From Leptospira fluminis (GTDB lineage Bacteria; Spirochaetota; Leptospiria; Leptospirales; Leptospiraceae), in contig NZ_RQEV01000008.1 in NCBI RefSeq assembly GCF_004771275.1, positions 124,001 to 188,000 on the forward strand: a stretch of DNA of 64,000 nucleotides, given 5' to 3'. Position 1 is the first letter of the stretch; every line of letters begins with the position of its first letter. This document shows positions 47,408 to 55,196 of this stretch, one piece after another. The notes under the pieces were generated by a model. It ran no database searches. It was given only the letters and a program-made list of their open reading frames with translations, and was not told the origin of the DNA. Position numbers and translations under genes: made by a program.

Positions 47408-49072
47408 TTAAAGCCTCCTACCCCTTTTTTCCAAAGGAACCTTCGCGGAAATCGTAGTGCCGCCGCCTTGCTCGGAGCGAATCCTCAATTCCCCACCCAA
47501 AAAGATCGCGCGTTCTCTCATCCCGATCAATCCCAAGGATTTCGAGCTTACAAGATCCGTTTCCGAAATACCTACTCCATTATCACTGATCGTTAATACC
47601 ACATCGGATTCGGATCCTTCGACCGATACTCTTACGTTAGAAGCTCCGGAATGACGTGCAACGTTTGTCAGCGTTTCCTGAAAAATACGGAATAGGGCGA
47701 CGGAAATATCCTTACCGAACTTCTCGTCGTTTCCCTTCTTCTCGACGCTTAGAAAAATTCCGGTCCTGTCCTGAAAATCCCTACCGAACCAACGGATCCC
47801 TTCTAAAAATCCGAGGTCTTCCAAAACCAAGGGTCGCAACTCCGTCGCTATCCTTCTGACGGAGTCTATCGCCTTCTCGACGAGTCCGTCCATGGATTTC
47901 AATTCACGGGAGATACGGGCGCTTTCTTTCGCGTCGTTCGATAGATTGCCACGGAGAAGAGAAATATCTATCTTTAAGGCGGTAAGCAATTGTCCAAGAT
48001 CGTCGTGAACTTCCCTGGAAATTTTGATCCTCTCATCTTCCCTAGCGTCCTGCAATCTCGCAGATAGCGCTCTCAACTGTTCCCTGGAACTGCGGAGTTC
48101 CTCCTCAACAGACTTTTGTTCGGTGATATCTATCATCACTCCGATCAGCTTGGGAAAAATCCCCTTCTCCTTCACCGCTCGGACGATATTTCGGAACCAA
48201 AGCACTCTTCCGTCCTGTGCGAGAATACGAAACATGATTTCGATGGAATCCCCTTCCGACAGGGATTCCAAACAGAGAACGACTTTTTTCCGATCGGCCG
48301 GGTGCAGGCGGGAAAGCCAGGAAAGATCGTCTCCGGTCCAACGTACTGACCGGAAACCGAGGAGTCCTTCCGCTTCACTACTCAGGTAACCGACACGCAA
48401 GGGCTTTAGTTCACCCTCCCAGAAAATCGCGTGTATCTGCTCCACAAATTTTCTATAATGTGATTCCGCTTCTCTTAACAGTTCTTCCGATTCACATCTT
48501 TCGAAAACCCGCCCGATCTGGGAGCAGACATTAAAAAGAACTTCGATTAAGGAGGCCTCCGGAGCGGAAGCCGAAAACAAAAATTCGAGAACGCCCACCA
48601 CCCGCTTTCGAACTCGGATAGGGATCACATAGGCGGACTTCACGCTTGTTTTTCCTACGGAAAAAATCCTATCGAATTGAGGTTCTTCCCGTAAATCCTC
48701 CACCCAAAGAGGTTTTCCTTCCCTCTCCGCTCTCCTTGCAATCGATTCGAATTTCGAACGCCCGTCGAGTTCGAGAACCTCCCTTAAATCGTTCGGGAAA
48801 TCCTTCTCTCGGGAATACCATACCGAAACGGGCTCCAATTCTCCGTTCCGATTCAATAAATATCCTCTACCCAATTCCCAATCAGCGATCCTGCAAATGC
48901 GATCTATAGCGAATTGAAGTAGGGATTCCGGATCGGACGTCTCGTTTGCAGCTGTGGCGACCTGCTGCAGTAGATTCAATAGGGAAATCTTATGCAGAAG
49001 TTCTTCGGCAAAGGATTCGTCGTTCGATCCGTATTCTTTGCCAACTTCGGAGAGAAGAGAAAAACGTTTCAT
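47408..49072 (-). CDS. GAF-PAS sensor histidine kinase of the NarX/HisKA_3 type
   Basis: About 554 residues, soluble. An N-terminal GAF domain (about 40-180) and a PAS domain (about 205-320) are followed by HisKA_3 (REVHDDLGQLLTALKIDIS) and an HATPase with QETLTNVARHSGA, SDNGVGI and SLGLIGMRERA. The start is ATG 49072; a TTG at 49123 is possible but weakly supported. Paired with the NarL-type regulator directly downstream. Confidence 0.92.
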   Translation of the reverse strand: MKRFSLLSEVGKEYGSNDESFAEELLHKISLLNLLQQVATAANETSDPESLLQFAIDRICRIADWELGRGYLLNRNGELEPVSVWYSREKDFPNDLREVLELDGRSKFESIARRAEREGKPLWVEDLREEPQFDRIFSVGKTSVKSAYVIPIRVRKRVVGVLEFLFSASAPEASLIEVLFNVCSQIGRVFERCESEELLREAESHYRKFVEQIHAIFWEGELKPLRVGYLSSEAEGLLGFRSVRWTGDDLSWLSRLHPADRKKVVLCLESLSEGDSIEIMFRILAQDGRVLWFRNIVRAVKEKGIFPKLIGVMIDITEQKSVEEELRSSREQLRALSARLQDAREDERIKISREVHDDLGQLLTALKIDISLLRGNLSNDAKESARISRELKSMDGLVEKAIDSVRRIATELRPLVLEDLGFLEGIRWFGRDFQDRTGIFLSVEKKGNDEKFGKDISVALFRIFQETLTNVARHSGASNVRVSVEGSESDVVLTISDNGVGISETDLVSSKSLGLIGMRERAIFLGGELRIRSEQGGGTTISAKVPLEKRGRRL

Positions 49073-49164
49073 GAGGAAACCATTAGTCCTCTTGAATATA
49101 CGAATTTGTAATTCGGATTTCAATCCGTTTTTATGCGAAAACGGAATGAATCGGGACTTATTTT

Positions 49165-50976
49165 CTAATTTGAGGGGAAAAAGAGGGCAACTTCGCCGAA
49201 CGCAAAATAATCGGAAGTGTCCGGGATTTCGTTCCGACTTTTAAAAAGTCCCGCAAGAAAACTCATTCCTCCGGCCGACGTTCCGGTAAAGGAATAACTC
49301 GCCGAGGCTGCACCGGAAAAAGGCAAACCGAAGAACCCAGCGCTTAGAAAAACGTATGTTTTTCCGATGGAACTGGAGAAACCGTTCGCGGCGACAGATA
49401 AATCCGCAAATCCGTCCGCATTTCTGTCTTCCAACACTACGGCATTGCCGAATGTGTTGGAAGTGGATTCTCCGAGAATGACGGTAGCAGCGGTAGTGGA
49501 AACTCCTGCAGAACCGTTTCCCATAAATACGTAGACTGCTCCGGTCGAAGAAGAAACCGCATTGGCTCCGACGGCGAGATCCAATAGACCGTCACCGTTT
49601 ACATCGCCTGTGCTAAGGGATATGCCGAACGTATCTCCGCCATTTACTCCGTTCAAAAAAACATTGGCGCTCGCCGCCGCAGTGGCCGTGACTCCTCCGG
49701 AACCGGAAGAATTAAATATGTAAACTTTACCGGTATACGTGTTATTATAACGCGTCGCGCCGACCTGCAAGTCTCCGTATCCGTCCCCGTTGAGATCTCC
49801 GATATTGACCGCGATTCCGAAATCGTTATACGAAGTCTCTCCCGGAATGGAAGTGTTGGCGCTTCCGGTCGAAGTAGCGGTAATACCCCCCGCACCGGTA
49901 CTATGAAATACGTATACTTGCCCGGTAGAGGTCGAAACCAAATTTCCGCCCACCGCTAGATCCGCATAACCGTCTCCGTTAATATCACCCAAAGCGACCG
50001 AAGCGCCGAAATTGCTGGATGTGACTCCCGTGATAGTGGTATTCGCGCTTGCCGAACTTGCGGCTACGATCCCGGAAGAGCCCGTGCTGTGAAAGACGAA
50101 TGCCTGACCTGTCGACACCGAATAAGCGTAAGCGCCTACGCCTATGTCCTCGTACCCATCCCCGTTCACGTCCGCGATCGCCAGAGAATAACCGAACAAA
50201 GCGCCCGCAGGACCGGCGATTGCGGTACTGGCCCCGGCAACGGTTGTAGCGGTGACGCCTGCCGAACCGGTACTATGAAATATATAGACATATCCGGTCC
50301 CGCCGCCGGTAATTCCGTCCGCGGCTACGATGATATCCGCATAACCGTCTCCGTTAATGTCTCCCAAAGCGAGAGCGTTTCCGAAATACGAATTCGTCGA
50401 GGCCCCCGAAATCGTTACATTTGCCTGTGCCGCGGTGGTACCGGTGAAAGGGGCCGTACCGGTTCCATAAAACGCATATACCTGTCCCAAATTTCCGGAA
50501 TACAAAGAGGCCCCTGCCAGAAGATCCACAAAGCCGTCTCCGTTTATATCCTTATTCGTTCCTTTTTGTACGCTCTGATTCGCATTCGCGACGATGTTTC
50601 CTGAAAGGTCCACACTTCGTATTTGGATAGAATGGATACTTCCTCTTTTCCAAAGCGATCCTCCTGTCGGAAGTTGGAATTGCCAAGAATTCGTCCCGAC
50701 GGCAGGAGAGAATGAACCGCCATCCAAGCTGACCTCTACCCTGCTCAAAGAACCCACCGCCGTTCCGACCAAAAAACCGGATTGCAATAGAGCATTGTTC
50801 GTTTTCGGAAGATTTAAGATGTGTATCCCGTTTCCGGTCAAGGTTGCGATGCAGACGGGGTTGATTAGGCAGGTATCCCACCATGCTTTTGAATATAGAA
50901 TGCCGGGATTATAAGTGGTCTTGATCGCACAGGAATTCAATAAGAGTAAGAAAAGAAAACCCCGTAAAAAACGCAT
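49165..50976 (-). CDS. FG-GAP/integrin-alpha-like beta-propeller lipoprotein
   Basis: About 603 residues. The N-terminus is a lipoprotein signal with lipobox LLLLNSC. Seven repeats of the FG-GAP type follow, each with a calcium-loop core such as GDINGDGYADIIVAA or ADVNGDGYEDIGVGA, expected to form a seven-bladed propeller on the cell surface. Such folds often bind host or matrix ligands, but no target is evident. The ATG at 50976 is preferred (GGAAG six bases upstream) over an ATG at 50988. Confidence 0.9.
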   Translation of the reverse strand: MRFLRGFLFLLLLNSCAIKTTYNPGILYSKAWWDTCLINPVCIATLTGNGIHILNLPKTNNALLQSGFLVGTAVGSLSRVEVSLDGGSFSPAVGTNSWQFQLPTGGSLWKRGSIHSIQIRSVDLSGNIVANANQSVQKGTNKDINGDGFVDLLAGASLYSGNLGQVYAFYGTGTAPFTGTTAAQANVTISGASTNSYFGNALALGDINGDGYADIIVAADGITGGGTGYVYIFHSTGSAGVTATTVAGASTAIAGPAGALFGYSLAIADVNGDGYEDIGVGAYAYSVSTGQAFVFHSTGSSGIVAASSASANTTITGVTSSNFGASVALGDINGDGYADLAVGGNLVSTSTGQVYVFHSTGAGGITATSTGSANTSIPGETSYNDFGIAVNIGDLNGDGYGDLQVGATRYNNTYTGKVYIFNSSGSGGVTATAAASANVFLNGVNGGDTFGISLSTGDVNGDGLLDLAVGANAVSSSTGAVYVFMGNGSAGVSTTAATVILGESTSNTFGNAVVLEDRNADGFADLSVAANGFSSSIGKTYVFLSAGFFGLPFSGAASASYSFTGTSAGGMSFLAGLFKSRNEIPDTSDYFAFGEVALFFPSN

Positions 50977-51107
50977 CTGCACTTCCATTCGCTAAACTTA
51001 TGGAAAATATTTTATGCAAACGAAATAGATCAATTCAAATAAACGGGATGCAAAGTTTCTCTTCAGAGAAACCGAGAGCAGAAATTTTGTCCGGAATAAG
51101 TCCTAAA

Positions 51108-51731
51108 TCAAGGACAGGACATTCCCGTCGCTTGGGAGTTGACGTTACTAGCGGTTTTGGTATAGGCAGTCATGCTGCTTTGGGTCGTCGTCAAAGTAAG
51201 AGTATAAGTCCCGCTACCTCCGGCGCTGGATCCCCAATCCCTGCCTACCGCAATCCGGTACGTTCCAAGAGTTGAAAGCGCTTGCGAGATCGTCACAGAT
51301 TGGTTTTGGTTCGCATTTGTGGGAGGAGACGGACAGGTATGATCGGTCGTGCCTCCGTTCAATACATTCGTACCGCTTAGGGCACTTCCGGGTGCGTACA
51401 CCGCCAATCGCACTACGGAAGTTCCGGTTACCGCAGTAACGGCGATTGAGAGAGTGTCCGCTGCGGTAACAGGCACATCGTATATGTTTTCGCAATTCGG
51501 ATACAAGGCAAGATTACAGGTCCAAGAATCTCCGCTAATGGTCTGAGTGCTCACCGGAATCGCGGCGGCAGTTCCTGCGCTGGCCGCTGCCGCTTGGATC
51601 AAGGAAAGCGCTTGGCTAAGCATCATTCCGCTCGCCTGAGAGGTATCTACTGAAATTTTTTGAGCGTTATTGCAATTCCAGACCAAAATCGGCAGAGCGA
51701 AAAAAATCAGTTTTTTCCATGCATTGCCCAT
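51108..51731 (-). CDS. Secreted lipoprotein, unknown function
   Basis: About 207 residues beginning MGNAWKKLIFFALPILVWNC, a lipoprotein signal with a spirochaetal-type lipobox. The mature part is Ala/Thr/Ser-rich with a few cysteines, and a beta-sandwich-like end (YTLTLTTTQSSMTAYTKT) that recalls pre-peptidase C-terminal domains. I chose the ATG at 51731 with GAGGGG upstream; the frame continues to 51821 without a supported start. Not co-transcribed in an obvious way with the propeller gene. Confidence 0.72.
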   Translation of the reverse strand: MGNAWKKLIFFALPILVWNCNNAQKISVDTSQASGMMLSQALSLIQAAAASAGTAAAIPVSTQTISGDSWTCNLALYPNCENIYDVPVTAADTLSIAVTAVTGTSVVRLAVYAPGSALSGTNVLNGGTTDHTCPSPPTNANQNQSVTISQALSTLGTYRIAVGRDWGSSAGGSGTYTLTLTTTQSSMTAYTKTASNVNSQATGMSCP

Positions 51732-51993
51732 AAACACCCCTCTAAGGACAGATTTGCAAACAGTTCGTTCGCAAATCAATAATAAATTTCTTTCCAAAAA
51801 TCCCTTTTGTACGACCGCCAAAATTACAGTCCGTCAAGGATCTCTAGATTAGGGATCCCCCGTAATTCTTCGGATACGGAAGTAAAATAACCCCAGTACT
51901 CTTCAGGATAGAATAACAAACGACACCGGGAATATTGACGAAGAAATCCGCCCCGATTTCTTTTTTTTCGACACGATTCCCTTTATCCCGCTG

Positions 51994-52641
51994 CTAGGAT
52001 TGGATTAAGGAAATCGCAGTATCCTGGTCCAGAACGCAGTAGCAGATATAAGGCTTGTGCTCGGTCGCCAAATAGGTTTCCACCGTCGAAAAGAAATCCT
52101 TCCAAGGAGGATCGGTCCAAGTGGAATTGATGACCGTGCATCCCGCACTGGCCTTGTCCACGAATTTGGAGGTACTACTCTTGGCATGGATGTCCACTGC
52201 GAGAAAATCGGTTTGTTTGCCGGCGATCGGCTCGTCTTTCCATTGGAACCAAGGCTTATCGGAAGAATGAGGCTCGTATCTGTTGACGGTCACTTTGGAA
52301 TACTGAGTCAAAGCCTGGTGGCCCCGATGGATTCCGACCTTATACTTATAGATCCCTTGGGCGATCCTTGCGGTTCCGTTGACGTTCATCGGATGTTGGA
52401 GCCAATACAACCCTGGATCAATGGTGCATACGTAGGATTTATATTCCGGTTTTCCGCCGACGCTACGGATCAGATAGAGGGCGTCGTTGTATTCGTTGAT
52501 ATCGTCGTTATTCGAAGAAATATCATCGTTGTTTTCGGTCGTGATTCCCCTGGCCCCGAAAATAACCCAACCCTCGTATTCTAGGCCGTATTTATCCGTG
52601 CCGTATTTCATCAGTTTATCCATAAAGTCGCTCGTTTTCAT
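51994..52641 (-). CDS. Hypothetical protein with L,D-transpeptidase-like motif
   Basis: A 215-residue protein without signal peptide. The segment YKYKVGIHRGHQ, and further on VDIHAKSS followed 12 residues later by SAGCTVI, resembles the His...Ser-x-Gly-Cys active-site layout of YkuD L,D-transpeptidases or related cysteine peptidases. This is a motif-level guess. GGAGGG precedes the ATG at 52641. It follows the patatin gene after 50 bp on the same strand, so the two may work together. Confidence 0.55.
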   Translation of the reverse strand: MKTSDFMDKLMKYGTDKYGLEYEGWVIFGARGITTENNDDISSNNDDINEYNDALYLIRSVGGKPEYKSYVCTIDPGLYWLQHPMNVNGTARIAQGIYKYKVGIHRGHQALTQYSKVTVNRYEPHSSDKPWFQWKDEPIAGKQTDFLAVDIHAKSSTSKFVDKASAGCTVINSTWTDPPWKDFFSTVETYLATEHKPYICYCVLDQDTAISLIQS

Positions 52642-52691
52642 CTTCCCTCCTAGTTAAAAATCGGATTGAAATCTTCGTTTAGTCGAAAACG

Positions 52692-53669
52692 TTAAAAGTA
52701 ATCTGCAACGAACCCGGAATCCAGAGATTGGGCCATTACTTTTCCATAATTTACGAACCGATCTATATACTGCACGTTATCCAATTCGTTTTCTTTTTCC
52801 TGCAATAGAGTGTCGAACCGTCTGAATTTGAACGAGTCGTTGGCCCCGGCTATATACTTGGCCGCCAGGACCTGACCGATCGTGGACTCGGTCCTCGCTT
52901 CGAACGGATAATGAACGATCTGTTCCATGAAATTTTCCTTGGAAGCAGTTTCATAAGGAACGGATATGTCGAGGTTCCCGGTTCCCAGGGATAATAGAAA
53001 GGTTCCTTCCTTCCACCAATTCTTGGCGGCGATTTCGGACAAAATGAAATGAATCGTATTATTATTCACTCCTTGGCCCCCGTCCTGGAACACTCCCCCT
53101 TTTCTTGTATCTTTCGTCCCGTCGGGTAAATAGGCCGTCCATTGGTAATCCGGGACATTGATTTTTCCGAAATAATAAGCTGCGGAAAGAGCAGACCAAG
53201 AGATGACTTCCCAGAGCTTCATACCTCCGTCGTACTCCTCCCAGGATTTTAAAAAATGCGTCCGTTTCGAACAAAGGTTAAACGAAGTAGCCATGAAATG
53301 CGTTTTTACATCTTTCATCGACAGCGACTCCAATCGTAATCCCGCCGCAGTGGTCGTGCCCTTGATCTGCTCGATGAAAGGATTCCGATCGTACTTCGCT
53401 CTTAACCAGTTTCCCGGATTCCAGCGCGTCCTGGGGGTAAACAAGTCGGCTCCTTTTTTGATGTAAAAATCCGCGATCGTCGTAGCGGGAACTCCCGCGG
53501 CGATGGCGCCGCCTATGATGGCTCCGGTCGAAGAACCGGTAATTAGATCGAAAGATTCGGCCAACGTCCGGTTTTTGGTCTGCCGAAGAAGTTCCTCCAG
53601 CTTAACCAGCACCAATGCAGGCATAATGCCCAGAATACCGCCTCCATCGATCTGTAAAATCCGCTTCAT
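52692..53669 (-). CDS. Patatin-like phospholipase
   Basis: A 325-residue serine hydrolase of the patatin family: oxyanion loop DGGGILGIMP at the N-terminus, nucleophile elbow GSSTG with S47, and catalytic DGG in QDGGQGVNNN. No signal peptide or TM helix. Cytosolic patatins hydrolyse phospholipid acyl chains; some act as anti-phage effectors, but no cGAS-like nucleotidyltransferase or other defence gene is adjacent. I chose the ATG at 53669 (AAGGA upstream); a TTG opens the frame at 53690. Confidence 0.9.
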   Translation of the reverse strand: MKRILQIDGGGILGIMPALVLVKLEELLRQTKNRTLAESFDLITGSSTGAIIGGAIAAGVPATTIADFYIKKGADLFTPRTRWNPGNWLRAKYDRNPFIEQIKGTTTAAGLRLESLSMKDVKTHFMATSFNLCSKRTHFLKSWEEYDGGMKLWEVISWSALSAAYYFGKINVPDYQWTAYLPDGTKDTRKGGVFQDGGQGVNNNTIHFILSEIAAKNWWKEGTFLLSLGTGNLDISVPYETASKENFMEQIVHYPFEARTESTIGQVLAAKYIAGANDSFKFRRFDTLLQEKENELDNVQYIDRFVNYGKVMAQSLDSGFVADYF

Positions 53670-53936
53670 TCGAAATTCCTTGCTCCGCAAACTTCCGGGG
53701 ATCCCGATCGCTTACATTATAAATTCGTAGAACATTCAATTTTTATCGCGTTTTTTGACAATTAAGAATCGATGTCATTTCGTCAAAAATAAGGGATTCT
53801 TCGGATGATTCCGTTCTATCGGACACAAAATAGGAAATTTTATATAGAATCGGAATTAGGAAATATATTTACACGGAATTCGATCCGGGCTAGATTGCTT
53901 TTTCGTTTTATTCCGCTCTGAATCCGCGGCAGACTC

Positions 53937-55049
53937 ATGTTTCTATCTAAGATAGCGAATATTTACCGAAATCAGGACTATTTAACGTCCAAAAAAGCCC
54001 AACATATATTCATACTTAACGTTTGTACGATTCTATTAAGCGTTTTTGCTACCGCCCTATACTGGAACAAAGGCCTTAGACCCGGCTATGTGATCATATT
54101 CTCCTCTTCCTTGGTTTCCGCTTTGTTGATCCTAAGAAAAAGGTTCGGCTGGGCGGTAAAAGTGAATCTATTCTTCGGCCTGGTATCCGTGACCGCAGGA
54201 TGGTTCTTCGGCGCGAAGGAAGGGAACGTGATCTTCTCCATCTCCACGTTGATCATCGTTTTTCTGTATCTTTCGAATATCAGGATGACGATTTTTGTCT
54301 CCGTCTATTGTTTCTGCCTCTTACTTTTACGTCCTTTGTTAACCGACAATCCGAACATTGCCAACCTGATCTCTTTTTCGGACACTCTGGTGATGTATTC
54401 CACGTTCGCCATTATTTCCATTCTTACGGTCCATGTGATCCAGGTCTACATCAAGGAAAAGGACCTTCTTATCCAAGAGGTCCATCATAGAGTCCGGAAC
54501 AACCTGCAGATACTCTCCGGATTAGTGGAGTTGCAAAAAAACGAAGTGTCGGAAGAGACTTTCTCTCATCTCGTGGAATTTCAGGATCGGATCTCCGCCC
54601 TCGCCAAAGTCCATGATCTTGTCTACCAGTCGGAGAATTATCTAAGAGTGGATTGCGGATTAGTGCTCGAGGAAATCTCCTCCCGTTTGACCGCGGATGC
54701 CCGGAAGAAGATCTTGTTCTACCCGAAATGGAAGGACACGAATCTGTCTATCGACTTGGCACTTCCCTTGTCCTTGGTATTCAACGAAATCGTTCTGACT
54801 GCGATCCATAGGGATCCGAGCCCCCACCTTCCGTCCCAGATGACCGTGGGTTGGGAGAGATCGGATTCGAAAGTCAGACTCTCTTTCATCGACTCGGTCG
54901 GAGGATTGGGAAAAGCGGACCGGGACGCTGCGAGTCATGCCGGTTCTGTCCTGATCGACATCTTGACGAGACAATTGAAAGGAAAAGTGGAAACGCTGGA
55001 CAATTCCGGAAAAATGATGGTCCTAGAATTTCCGATCGGTGTCGTTTAA
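53937..55049 (+). CDS. Membrane HisKA_2-type sensor kinase with degenerate ATPase motifs
   Basis: A 370-residue protein with about six TM helices (about 25-180) and a HisKA_2 domain carrying the phospho-histidine motif VHHRVRNNLQILSG. In the HATPase the N-box (NEIVLTAI) is recognisable, but G1 reads DSVGGLG rather than DNGVG, and the usual SLGL G2 reads AGSVLI, so ATP binding may be impaired. It stands alone between the patatin and TonB receptor genes. Confidence 0.85.
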   Translation: MFLSKIANIYRNQDYLTSKKAQHIFILNVCTILLSVFATALYWNKGLRPGYVIIFSSSLVSALLILRKRFGWAVKVNLFFGLVSVTAGWFFGAKEGNVIFSISTLIIVFLYLSNIRMTIFVSVYCFCLLLLRPLLTDNPNIANLISFSDTLVMYSTFAIISILTVHVIQVYIKEKDLLIQEVHHRVRNNLQILSGLVELQKNEVSEETFSHLVEFQDRISALAKVHDLVYQSENYLRVDCGLVLEEISSRLTADARKKILFYPKWKDTNLSIDLALPLSLVFNEIVLTAIHRDPSPHLPSQMTVGWERSDSKVRLSFIDSVGGLGKADRDAASHAGSVLIDILTRQLKGKVETLDNSGKMMVLEFPIGVV

Positions 55050-55125
55050 TTTCGTTTATTAAAAACGCATCCATCCGAAGGAAGAGAGAACGATCCGCCA
55101 TTTATCCTTCGGTAGAAATTTTATA

Positions 55126-55154
55126 TTGACAATCCGTTAGTATTGTTTAATTAA
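55126..55154 (+). promoter_or_regulatory. Candidate promoter of the TonB-dependent receptor gene
   Basis: TTGACA (55126-55131) is a consensus -35. A -10 element lies in TTAATTAA around 55147-55154 with a 16-17-bp spacer, a moderate match. It sits about 43 bp before the ATG at 55197. No riboswitch-like structure was seen in this short leader. Confidence 0.4.
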
Positions 55155-55196
55155 ACCGGGCTCCGCAAAACCAATCTTGTAGCTTGGAATTTCCGA

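Noticed and set aside
52692..53669. Patatin considered as a CBASS effector
   Set aside because: No cGAS-like nucleotidyltransferase, E1/E2 or JAB gene is near it.
55050..55196. Leader of the TonB receptor checked for a cobalamin riboswitch
   Set aside because: It is too short and shows no B12-box-like sequence.
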